Shown here piece after piece: positions 6,996 through 12,894 of a stretch of 28,755 nt of DNA. Made by a program: the position numbers and the translations under genes. The stretch lies in the IMG/VR virus record IMGVR_UViG_3300026382_000005, positions 1 to 28,755 of that record; one strand, 5' to 3'. A model generated the notes under the pieces. The model worked only from the letters and a program-made list of their open reading frames with translations, was not told the origin of the DNA and did not search any database. This DNA comes from a virus. Within the stretch, counting starts at the first letter, position 1. Every line of letters starts with the position of its first letter.

Positions 6996-7430
6996 GCAAG
7001 GGAGGGAAAGGGCAAGACACCCCGACCCTCCCAAAGGGCCTGCCTGGGACCCTGCCTGCAAGGGCAAAACCCCACGGCGAGACAGGAACGCTCACAAGCG
7101 GGAACCTTGGGAACGGCTCCCCCACCGAGCCACGGAAGGGGAGGGCAAGGAGCCAACCCATAGGGGAGAACGAGGGGCTAAGCCCTCGTGGAATCAGCCC
7201 CGAGAAGGAACCGCTTGTGAGCTGCACGAGACCGGCTGGTTGTCTACCCTGCCGGACCACGAGGGGAGGGTAGGGAAAGGCAGGCTGGCAAGAGCACGCA
7301 AGGGACATAGCACTACGACACAGACCAAGAACGAGAAAAATCGGCTGGGACGGGGACGAACGGACGCCCCTCGGTGGAGTGAATGCCACCGACCCGCTCG
7401 TGTAGGGAAAAGACCTACACGGGTAAGACC
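6996..7430 (+). ncRNA. Large structured GC-rich noncoding RNA
   Basis: About 435 nt follow a consensus promoter without any gene that has an SD or phage-like composition. G+C is 272 of 430 at 7001-7430 (63%), well above nearby genes. Many helices are exact. GGGAGGG 7000-7006 pairs with 7026-7032. A 12-bp long-range helix joins 7090-7101 (GCTCACAAGCGG) to 7211-7222. A hairpin forms ACGAGGG 7170-7176 with 7183-7189, CTACCCT 7244-7250 with 7267-7273, TCGGTGG 7371-7377 with 7386-7392, and CGTGTAGG 7399-7406 with 7414-7421. The loop 7251-7255 (GCCGG) can pair with 7232-7236, giving a possible pseudoknot; GCCTGCCT 7038-7045 matches 7278-7285. GCAAGGG occurs three times (6996, 7058, 7298). Size, phage setting and structure recall the ornate large RNAs GOLLD and ROOL, but I cannot assign a known class. 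The 3' end is uncertain. Confidence 0.8.
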
Positions 7431-7540
7431 TATCCGCACAGATATCACCTATCTATCCGCCCTCATATCCCCCTATATCCCCGTGCCACCCTCATACGGC
7501 ACTTATCCCCTGCAGATACCCCATACAGCCCGCTACCCCT
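7431..7540 (+). promoter_or_regulatory. C-rich, G-poor tail, possible Rho-utilisation site
   Basis: These 110 nt contain 50 C but only 11 G and are rich in repeated TATCCCC/TACCCC units, with one short hairpin (GTGCC 7483-7487 with GGCAC 7498-7502). Such an unstructured C-over-G bubble right after a structured RNA is what Rho-dependent terminators look like. It could instead be an unstructured RNA tail that binds a protein. No T-run terminator is visible between the RNA and the next gene at 7586. The remaining 45 nt before that gene hold only its leader. Confidence 0.45.
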
Positions 7541-7585
7541 ACAACGGCGGAACGACCTACAACTGATAAAGGGAGGCGACATGAG

Positions 7586-7897
7586 ATGAAGCGTGTAGAG
7601 GTTTATCTCCACGAGAACGATGTGCCCTTCGTGGAGATAGAGGACGGCAAAGTGTATCTTCAGGAAGGGAATACTACTTACGAGTATCGTGCGGAGGACC
7701 TTGTCTCCGCACTGGAAACCCTTATGGCAAACATTGTCGGTGGCAGTGCCAAGAGACATCTTGCCACCGAGATAGCCGAGATACTGAAGGACTGGGACTG
7801 TGTTGCAGTTGCCAGAGACAACGAGGGCGATGTGCTTGTAGCCTTCGCCGACTCCATGCCCGACGCATGGAGAGACTGGGAAGAACTGAACGGATAA
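7586..7897 (+). CDS. Small acidic accessory protein
   Basis: A 103-residue acidic protein of unknown function. It is the first gene after the large RNA, with the leader GGGAGGCGAC ahead of ATG 7586. The N-terminal part looks like a small beta sheet (RVEVYLHENDVPFVEIEDGKVYLQEG), the middle a helix (DLVSALETLMANIV) and the C-terminus a helix-strand unit (LATEIAEILKDWDCVAVARD, LVAFADSMPDAWRDW). High negative charge and small size recall DNA-mimic or inhibitor-type early phage proteins, which is only a guess. A GC hairpin follows 8 nt after the stop. Confidence 0.6.
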   Translation: MKRVEVYLHENDVPFVEIEDGKVYLQEGNTTYEYRAEDLVSALETLMANIVGGSAKRHLATEIAEILKDWDCVAVARDNEGDVLVAFADSMPDAWRDWEELNG

Positions 7898-7904
7898 GAA
7901 AAAC

Positions 7905-7925
7905 GGGGCTGGGCTATCCAGCCCC
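7905..7925 (+). repeat. Intergenic GC hairpin
   Basis: The arms GGGGCTGG (7905-7912) and CCAGCCCC (7918-7925) pair perfectly over 8 bp with a 5-nt loop. It begins 8 nt after a stop codon and ends 6 nt before the next SD leader (GGGAGGCGAT). No T-run follows. Member of the recurrent intergenic hairpin set. Confidence 0.7.
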
Positions 7926-7943
7926 TCTTCGGGAGGCGATAGA

Positions 7944-8333
7944 ATGAAAATAACCTTTATTGTGTATGCCACGCCCCGTAAGACAATCTTCCATGGGCAG
8001 TGGCGGTTTAGAAAATGGGCCAAGCATAAGGACGAGATACTTACCGCTATCGCAAACGCCACAGCACAGAAACACCATGCCGTAAAGATATATGTGGACG
8101 GCAAGGCTACAGATGCCGACCGCAAAGAGATATGGCAGGACATCTGGGATACGATAGACTACAGAAACTATTACAAGTCTACGACGGTGCGGGGCCACTA
8201 CGAGCAGGGGCACCGCAACAATGTAGTGGTGGAACGCACCGTGAAGTATATCCGCAAAAACACCGAGTATCGCAAGCCTGCAAGATATAGAAGATATTAT
8301 ACGAGTGAGTATGTAAGTAAATATACGGAGTAG
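7944..8333 (+). CDS. Basic accessory protein
   Basis: A 129-residue protein, strongly basic and rich in Tyr, Lys and Arg, particularly over the last 40 residues (RTVKYIRKNTEYRKPARYRRYYTSEY). The leader GGGAGGCGAT at 7931-7940 precedes ATG 7944. The N-terminal 60 residues suggest a compact alpha/beta fold (ITFIVYATPRKTIFHG, DEILTAIANATAQKHH, VKIYVDGK). Positive charge suggests nucleic-acid binding, and its neighbour is the large RNA two genes upstream, so RNA binding is an attractive but untested idea. The stop lies inside a 9-bp GC hairpin. Confidence 0.6.
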   Translation: MKITFIVYATPRKTIFHGQWRFRKWAKHKDEILTAIANATAQKHHAVKIYVDGKATDADRKEIWQDIWDTIDYRNYYKSTTVRGHYEQGHRNNVVVERTVKYIRKNTEYRKPARYRRYYTSEYVSKYTE

Positions 8334-8348
8334 GTAGCCCCTACTCCG
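8326..8348 (+). repeat. Intergenic GC hairpin overlapping a stop codon
   Basis: The arms CGGAGTAGG (8326-8334) and CCTACTCCG (8340-8348) pair perfectly over 9 bp with loop TAGCC. The upstream TAG stop (8331-8333) is in the left arm. The next leader, GGGAGGCGAT, starts 12 nt downstream. No T-run. Confidence 0.7.
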
Positions 8349-8374
8349 CTTAATATCACAGGGAGGCGATGAAG

Positions 8375-8848
8375 ATGATTATCTACCGTGGTGAGACTAA
8401 AAGAGGCGGTTGGTGGTGGACGATAGACCTTGCCACCGCCAAGGCATACAACCATAAATTTGTGTGGGAAGCTGAGCTTCCCGACGATGCCAAGATTGTA
8501 GAACTGAATGGCTATGGCGTCTATCATAGCATAGTATGGCTTCGCAAACAGCACGGTTGGTTGGGACTTAAAGACCTTCTTACCAAAGAAGGCGTCAAGG
8601 TAGCCATCGTTGCAACAGAGGAGCGATGGAATAACATAGACTACGACACAGCAAAGAAATATGGCATAGACCTCTACCTCTACCCCACAGAAGGTGCTTT
8701 CTTTGTGCCTAACAACAAGTCATGGATGGTAGCAGATAGGCTGGTAGCCGAACATTACAGGAAGCTCGGCTACGATGCTATCAAATGGGACGACGATATT
8801 CAGATACTTAATAAGAATATCGTCAGGAACAAGAAGAGAATTATATGA
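8375..8848 (+). CDS. Putative ADP-ribosyltransferase-fold protein
   Basis: A 157-residue protein. ATG 8375 is chosen over ATG 8369 because the leader GGGAGGCGAT (8361-8370) is the same one used by sister genes, whose start is the downstream ATG. The N-terminus IIYRGETKRGGWWWTIDLATAKAY has the order of small ADP-ribosyltransferase-like domains: an Arg after a first strand (R5), an aromatic-Thr strand followed by a helix containing Ala and Tyr (WWWT 13-16, ATAKAY). The C-terminus has GYDAIKWDDDIQILNKNI (132-149), like the closing DGI...EYVVFNPEQI of that group, but with Asp in place of the usual Glu. If real it would transfer ADP-ribose to a host or phage target, as in T4 Alt/Mod enzymes. The assignment is from sequence pattern only. 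Confidence 0.4.
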   Translation: MIIYRGETKRGGWWWTIDLATAKAYNHKFVWEAELPDDAKIVELNGYGVYHSIVWLRKQHGWLGLKDLLTKEGVKVAIVATEERWNNIDYDTAKKYGIDLYLYPTEGAFFVPNNKSWMVADRLVAEHYRKLGYDAIKWDDDIQILNKNIVRNKKRII

Positions 8849-8865
8849 AAAGGAGGCGATGTAAG

Positions 8866-9714
8866 ATGAAACGCTACAACATTCGCCCCGTTGAAAGAGA
8901 GTTTAAATGGGGCAAGATGAAGGTGGTAGAACTCGGGGAAAAGGGAAGAGGAAGAACACTTACCCTTATCCCTTACCATGCACCAGAAGATGCCGAGTAT
9001 CTCGCTCTTGCAACCACCCGCACAGGCAAGCCCAAAATTATCAAGGGATACGATGCAGAGGATAAATGGCTGGCCGTCTTGAGTGGTGCAGGCACTTACA
9101 CAAGAGGAACACACGGCGATGTCTATGTGCCAATTGTCTATGCCGATAAGGTAAAGGTTATCGCAGATGGACATGGTGCATACGGCGATGCAGGCAGGAT
9201 AGGTGGCTGGGAAGAGTATCTGGCAGTGGTAGAAGATAACACTTGGATACGTGTAGCACCCGCTGGTGGAGCAGGAAAAATACCCCGCTACTGGCTCTAC
9301 TTCTCTGAGAATGAAGTTATCAGGATAGAGAATGAAGAAATGGATATATTCTTGGAACAGCACCCCGATGTGGAAGACCCTCGCCATTGGAAGAGAGTAA
9401 GACTTTCTTCTATCGGTGAAGGGATAGAGACCACAGAGTGGACGCAGTATAGATACATATATCAAGGTGGAGCGATAGACAGCGTGGAGACAGAGGGGAC
9501 AGTTGGCTATAGTGTGCTGGAAATAGTCAAAACGCTGAAGAAATCAGAAAAGGCCGAAGCACAGGTTATACGCTGGGCCAAAGACGACACTATAGCCTAC
9601 ACGATAAAAGGTGATACATGGATACTGCCTGATGGTAGTGTCTGGGTAAAGATACACGACTCATGGAATAATGAAGATGTAGCTATAAAGATTAGAAATG
9701 GGGTAGGGGCTTAA
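8866..9714 (+). CDS. Accessory protein of unknown function, 282 aa
   Basis: The largest accessory gene, 282 residues, basic at the ends and acidic in the middle. The frame is open from 8845, but AAAAGGAGGCGATG is followed by an in-frame TAA in the GCGATG reading, so ATG 8866 is the start. It appears mixed alpha/beta, with YLALATTRTGKPKIIKGYDAEDKW, a Gly-rich loop (GAGTYTRGTHGD), and a later repeat of Ile/Trp-rich strands (AYTIKGDTWILPDGSVWVKIHDSWNN). No catalytic motif recognised. It ends inside a GC hairpin. Internal similarity of the two Trp-rich halves suggests a duplicated small domain. Confidence 0.55.
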   Translation: MKRYNIRPVEREFKWGKMKVVELGEKGRGRTLTLIPYHAPEDAEYLALATTRTGKPKIIKGYDAEDKWLAVLSGAGTYTRGTHGDVYVPIVYADKVKVIADGHGAYGDAGRIGGWEEYLAVVEDNTWIRVAPAGGAGKIPRYWLYFSENEVIRIENEEMDIFLEQHPDVEDPRHWKRVRLSSIGEGIETTEWTQYRYIYQGGAIDSVETEGTVGYSVLEIVKTLKKSEKAEAQVIRWAKDDTIAYTIKGDTWILPDGSVWVKIHDSWNNEDVAIKIRNGVGA

Positions 9715-9725
9715 TGCCCCACCCC
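9700..9725 (+). repeat. Intergenic GC hairpin at a gene end
   Basis: GGGGT-A-GGGGC (9700-9710) pairs with GCCCC-ACCCC (9716-9725), 10 bp with one bulged A and loop TTAAT. The TAA stop of the upstream gene (9712-9714) is in the loop. A short A-rich stretch and the leader GGGAGGCGAT follow. No T-run. Confidence 0.7.
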
Positions 9726-9746
9726 ATAATAAAGGGAGGCGATAGT

Positions 9747-10160
9747 ATGCATACAGATGAAGAGAAGGCTATCAAGGTTGTAAATCTTACATCTCACCCG
9801 CTTACATTCAGCTTCAGCGAGGGTGAGAATGCACCTGCTGACTTCGTGGTAGGGGTAGATGAGACCGTAAACATAGAATGGGACATCTACACAAAAGACT
9901 ACTTTGGGGCCCAGATACAATACAAACGACCTATTATCACCGATGCCGTGCTGGATATTATCGCAAAGTATATCGGCATGGCCTATAACGACCGCAAGTA
10001 TCTTTATCTCATCTATGTATCGCTACCGACATTGCAAGCGTTGAAGATGTCAGGTGCACCTTTGCACGAGGATAACTGGGTAATAGGTGTGGTAGAGAGT
10101 GCCACACCGAGGGGTAGTAAGAGGAAGATAGCAAAAGCCTATGTGATATCCACGATGTAG
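9747..10160 (+). CDS. Small phage protein with NLTxHP motif
   Basis: A 137-residue protein. The frame is open from 9714, but GGGAGGCGAT and spacing favour ATG 9747. It begins with KVVNLTSHPLTF, which resembles the opening IVNLTPHPITI of a widespread phage/bacterial family of unknown role, and its C-terminus (VIGVVESATPRGSKRKIAKA) also fits that group loosely. In between are acidic and Tyr-rich segments. No enzymatic residues are known for the family. The gene is followed by a perfect 8-bp GC hairpin. Confidence in the family link is moderate; the gene call itself is firm. Confidence 0.58.
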   Translation: MHTDEEKAIKVVNLTSHPLTFSFSEGENAPADFVVGVDETVNIEWDIYTKDYFGAQIQYKRPIITDAVLDIIAKYIGMAYNDRKYLYLIYVSLPTLQALKMSGAPLHEDNWVIGVVESATPRGSKRKIAKAYVISTM

Positions 10161-10166
10161 GAAACA

Positions 10167-10188
10167 GGGCGGGCTATATGGCCCGCCC
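10167..10188 (+). repeat. Intergenic GC hairpin
   Basis: GGGCGGGC (10167-10174) pairs perfectly with GCCCGCCC (10181-10188) around loop TATATG, starting 6 nt after a stop codon. No T-run follows. The next leader (AAAGGAGGCGATG) starts 14 nt downstream. Confidence 0.7.
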
Positions 10189-10219
10189 ATACACCTATAT
10201 GTAAAGGAGGCGATGAAAT

Positions 10220-10492
10220 ATGATTATTTACGAAGATAATTATATCACATTGGAGCAGTTAGAAGAGGGCTATCGTATTACCTACAACGGCGACACCGAG
10301 ACATGTGCCGATGCTATGGAATGTCTTATCCTACTTGTCAAAACTCTTTCAAAGATATCCAAGGAATACGATGAGATAGAGGAAGAACTGAAACTTGCCA
10401 AAGCAGAAATAGAAGAGAAAGAGGATGAAATAGACCGCTTGAGCGAGGCCGTTGAGATATTACAGGCTGATATCCGAGACCTTGAAGAATAG
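10220..10492 (+). CDS. Coiled-coil accessory protein
   Basis: A 90-residue acidic protein with a globular N-terminus (residues 1-35, IIYEDNYITLEQLEEGYRITYNG) and a long continuous coiled coil (about 45-90) of Glu/Lys/Leu heptads (EYDEIEEELKLAKAEIEEKEDEIDRLSEAVEIL). AAAGGAGGCGATG provides the SD, and ATG 10220 fits the sister-gene pattern. It would probably oligomerise. Function unknown. It ends 23 nt before the SD of the next gene; no hairpin is present here, and the downstream region lacks the accessory leader, using AGGAGGTGAG instead. Confidence 0.6.
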   Translation: MIIYEDNYITLEQLEEGYRITYNGDTETCADAMECLILLVKTLSKISKEYDEIEEELKLAKAEIEEKEDEIDRLSEAVEILQADIRDLEE

Positions 10493-10527
10493 TTATTCAA
10501 CTGCAGATATTACAGGAGGTGAGCCGT

Positions 10528-11100
10528 ATGATACCACAGACACACAAATGGGAAAGTGTTATTACCGACCCTGTGCATATGGCCGAATTGACGGGGAAGA
10601 GGTTAGATGTCTATCTCAAGCAAGAATATTACACATCGGCCAAGAGCCTGTTTCAGTTAGGCTCAAAGTGGTTTGTTAAACCGCATGCACGCTATCAATA
10701 TCTTCCCGATGAAGATTATGCCGACTGGAACATAGTGATAGCCGAGGACGGACTATTACGCATGGTAAAGGGCTATCGCATGCTGAACTGGGGCGAGTGG
10801 GAGTTTTACAACCATGACATCACATGGACGAGGCATATGATAGACGATATCCGCTACACGACGGTAAAAGTGCGAGGAAGGGCCTATATCCTACGCAAGG
10901 AGACGATACTTATCAACCGTGAGAACGATGTCTTGCTGGAGTTTGTTGCGTGGGCCTACCATAGGCCAGAGGGCACAAACAAGATGAAGAGAAAAAAGGT
11001 GCACTACTACAGGGAGAAAATACCACATAATACGCATGTTGATAAGGTGTTTGCTTTTGCAGACACCTACAAATACTATCTCAAAAAGGAGGAGATGTAA
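10528..11100 (+). CDS. Unknown protein, 190 aa
   Basis: A 190-residue basic protein rich in Tyr and Trp. ATG 10528 follows AGGAGGTGAG by 4 nt (an upstream GTG at 10519 is within the SD). Predicted alpha/beta, with LDVYLKQEYYTSAKSLFQLGSKWFVKP, DWNIVIAEDGLLRMVKGYRML, WEFYNHDITWTRHMIDDIRY, and a basic C-terminal region. The next gene starts 1 nt later, so both are in one operon with the recombination-type gene. No signature residues recognised; early-region nucleic-acid role is only suggested by basicity and neighbours. Confidence 0.55.
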   Translation: MIPQTHKWESVITDPVHMAELTGKRLDVYLKQEYYTSAKSLFQLGSKWFVKPHARYQYLPDEDYADWNIVIAEDGLLRMVKGYRMLNWGEWEFYNHDITWTRHMIDDIRYTTVKVRGRAYILRKETILINRENDVLLEFVAWAYHRPEGTNKMKRKKVHYYREKIPHNTHVDKVFAFADTYKYYLKKEEM

Positions 11101-11101
11101 A

Positions 11102-11404
11102 ATGCGTGAAATCAAGGAGATTATTGAGGAGTATGAGGCAACGCTTGAAGAGTATGAGAAAACATGTAAACCTATTCAAGAGAGGTTAAATAACCTCAAG
11201 AAAGAGCTGATGGAGGCTATGGAACCCGACAAGAAATATCTTCATGGCGACTGGGTATATGTCTATCGTGTGGTAGAACAACAGCGACTGGATACCCGCA
11301 AGGTGAAAGATTTTCTTGTAGACCACCCAGAACTTGATTGGTTGAAAAAGACTACACAGAAGAAAATTATCCGCAAACCAGCGGAAGACTACGAATTACT
11401 GTGA
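11102..11404 (+). CDS. Coiled-coil protein, Gp157/Gam-like by context
   Basis: A 100-residue protein. The frame is open upstream, but AAAAAGGAGGAGATGTAAA provides the SD and ATG 11102 is 9 nt downstream. The first 45 residues are a helical, Glu/Lys-rich coiled coil (EIIEEYEATLEEYEKTCKPIQERLNNLKKELME). It is followed by a strand-rich part (GDWVYVYRVVEQQRLDTRKVKDFLVDHPELDW). This layout resembles siphophage Gp157- or Gam-type proteins, which often sit beside ssDNA-annealing genes. Its position directly ahead of the putative recombination protein agrees. Family assignment is tentative. Confidence 0.5.
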   Translation: MREIKEIIEEYEATLEEYEKTCKPIQERLNNLKKELMEAMEPDKKYLHGDWVYVYRVVEQQRLDTRKVKDFLVDHPELDWLKKTTQKKIIRKPAEDYELL

Positions 11405-11420
11405 AAGGAGGAGATGCAAG

Positions 11421-12119
11421 ATGAAGGACATTCAGGCTGCAGGAACACCGGTAGACATTATCAGTCAGCAGGACATCAACGAGGTTAAGGCCAAGTTTGT
11501 GGCGGTAGAGAAATTCAGGGCTACCGTCAGAGGACTTTTGCGACCGAATGCCGACTACGGCAACATCGCAGGGAACACGGTGCTATTCAAAAGCGGTGCA
11601 GAGAAAATTATCTGGATACTCGGCCTTCGGACCGAGTTTGAGATTATCAATGCCGTTGAGGACTTTGAGAATGGCTTCTTTGCCTACACCGTGAAGTGTA
11701 GGCTCAAGAGGGGCGACGAGGTTATCACCGAAGGCTTGGGCCATGCCAACACGAAAGAAAGAAACCGTATCAAGAAAGACCCTTACACAGAGGCGAATGC
11801 GGTGCTGAAGATGGCAGAGAAGAGAGCGTTAGTAGATGCAGCCATTCACGCTGGCGTATTAAGCGATATATTCACACAGGACATAGAAGATATTACGCCA
11901 ACACAACACAGGCCGTCTACGGGAAAAGTTATAGCCGACAAACGCACTATTAGCGAGAAGCAGATGAAGAGACTTTATGCTATCGCTGGAGGCAACACAG
12001 AGATTATCAAGCAAGTGCTGGAGGCTCACGGCTACGAACACACAAAGGATATTACCCGAGATGACTACGAGGCTATTGTGGAAGAGGTTGCCGAGATGGC
12101 AGGTAAACAAGAAGGGTAA
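11421..12119 (+). CDS. Conserved phage recombination-type protein
   Basis: A 232-residue protein with GAAAGGAGGAGATG as leader ahead of ATG 11421. It has the recognisable Firmicutes phage pattern YGNIAGNT.LFKSGAEKI, GFFAYTVKCRLKRGDEVITEGLGHANTKE, DPYTEANAVLKMAEKRALVDAAIHAGVLSDIFTQDIED (core about residues 40-155). That pattern recurs next to ssDNA-annealing and recombination genes. The C-terminal ISEKQMKRLYAIAGG...VLEAHGYEHTKDITRDDYEAIVEEV resembles the small helical tail often attached to recombination proteins. A role in recombination or replication repair is inferred. A GC hairpin closes the transcription unit after it. Confidence 0.62.
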   Translation: MKDIQAAGTPVDIISQQDINEVKAKFVAVEKFRATVRGLLRPNADYGNIAGNTVLFKSGAEKIIWILGLRTEFEIINAVEDFENGFFAYTVKCRLKRGDEVITEGLGHANTKERNRIKKDPYTEANAVLKMAEKRALVDAAIHAGVLSDIFTQDIEDITPTQHRPSTGKVIADKRTISEKQMKRLYAIAGGNTEIIKQVLEAHGYEHTKDITRDDYEAIVEEVAEMAGKQEG

Positions 12120-12125
12120 ATATGT

Positions 12126-12148
12126 GGGGCGGGTAGATAGCCCGCCCC
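12126..12148 (+). repeat. Intergenic GC hairpin
   Basis: GGGGCGGG (12126-12133) pairs perfectly with CCCGCCCC (12141-12148) around a 7-nt loop (TAGATAG), 7 nt after a stop codon. Only TT follows the right arm, so it is not a classical intrinsic terminator. The next gene leader, GAAAGGAGGAG, begins 24 nt later. Confidence 0.7.
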
Positions 12149-12187
12149 TTTGGAGACTATCACCGCACAAGAAAGGAGGAGAACACT

Positions 12188-12298
12188 ATGTCTATTATAG
12201 CACTGATGATATACGAGGTTATAGGCTTTGTAGTCCTGTTATCCCTCGCAGGTGCATATGTGTTTATTACCGATACCGTGAGGAGGTGGAGACAATGA
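12188..12298 (+). CDS. Small single-pass membrane peptide (36 aa)
   Basis: A 36-residue ORF supported by a strong SD, GAAAGGAGGAG, 5 nt upstream of ATG 12188. The sequence is almost wholly hydrophobic (MSIIALMIYEVIGFVVLLSLAGAYVFI) with a basic C-terminal end (TDTVRRWRQ), i.e. a single TM helix. It overlaps the next gene by 4 nt, and that gene is also a small membrane protein, suggesting translational coupling and a two-component membrane unit. Possible roles include superinfection exclusion, a small toxin, or a membrane regulator; none can be shown. Confidence 0.6.
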   Translation: MSIIALMIYEVIGFVVLLSLAGAYVFITDTVRRWRQ

Positions 12299-12504
12299 GT
12301 ATTCTGTATCTCTTTGGTGGTGCTTTGCTTATTGCGGTGGGTATTGTGGCATGGATAGATTATCAGATACGCAACTACCGGTGGAAAGCAGGCAGGAGAT
12401 ACCGCAGGACATATGTCCCTGTGGCAGGTATAGATTATGTGCTATGGCTACCCGACGGAGTAAAGCGTAAATATCGCAAAGGCGATAAGGGCCTATGGAA
12501 GTGA
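12295..12504 (+). CDS. Small membrane protein (69 aa)
   Basis: A 69-residue protein. The frame is open much further upstream (11977) but overlaps two other genes, and the SD GAGGAGGTGGAGA places the start at ATG 12295, in an ATGA overlap with the preceding peptide. One N-terminal TM (residues 3-23, ILYLFGGALLIAVGIVAWIDY) is followed by a strongly basic cytoplasmic tail (RNYRWKAGRRYRRT and a KRKYRKGDKG end). N-out or N-in orientation is not determined. Function unknown; forms a pair with the upstream peptide. Confidence 0.62.
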   Translation: MSILYLFGGALLIAVGIVAWIDYQIRNYRWKAGRRYRRTYVPVAGIDYVLWLPDGVKRKYRKGDKGLWK

Positions 12505-12510
12505 TGCGGC

Positions 12511-12894
12511 ATGTGGTATCAACTGCTGGAAGAGACAACAGAGGGCTATACAAGAAATAGGAAGATACAGCATATCAAACAAGGCCTATTCAAGCCGCTG
12601 GACTGGGAGTTTCTGATTATCGCCTTTATCTATCAGGACGACAAAGAGGCGATATTGATAGGTAGTGGCAGATGGGAGGGAGATGGTTATCGGCTATACC
12701 TGTGGGACCGACGAGGCAGTATGCTAAACCGTATTGAACTTGACACCCATGACACACCCAAGAGACAGCGTTTCTACATGGTGCTATCGGAGATAGAGCG
12801 TATCACAGACGGGGCCGATGCCGAGATATATGCCTACCAGAGTATATACAACCCTGTGCGAGATAGTGCGAGATGGAAGGAGGTGCGATTATGA
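12511..12894 (+). CDS. Hypothetical protein
   Basis: A 127-residue protein of unknown function starting 6 nt after the previous stop. The SD is weak (GGAAGTGATG), so coupling is likely. The sequence alternates strands and charged turns (FLIIAFIYQDDKEAILIGSGRWEGDGYRLYLWDRRG) before a C-terminal helix, suggesting a small beta-rich fold. Its final 4 nt overlap the start of the XRE regulator, whose SD lies within the last codons here. Confidence 0.5.
   Translation: MWYQLLEETTEGYTRNRKIQHIKQGLFKPLDWEFLIIAFIYQDDKEAILIGSGRWEGDGYRLYLWDRRGSMLNRIELDTHDTPKRQRFYMVLSEIERITDGADAEIYAYQSIYNPVRDSARWKEVRL

Noticed and set aside
6990-7430. Group I or II intron, RNase P or tmRNA
   Set aside because: No intron-encoded protein, no exon continuity, and I could not find the conserved cores of these RNAs by eye. 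A covariance search is still needed.
6994-7566. Open frame of 190 codons across the putative RNA
   Set aside because: It starts at TTG without an SD, has an Arg/Pro/Gly/Thr-rich composition unlike any neighbour, and runs through exact RNA helices and the C-rich tail. Stop codons are rare here because of composition. If homologues show codon-level constraint this should be reopened.
8800-9465. Minus-strand open frame of 221 codons
   Set aside because: Antisense to the 282-residue accessory gene; Cys-rich with no SD or recognisable domain.
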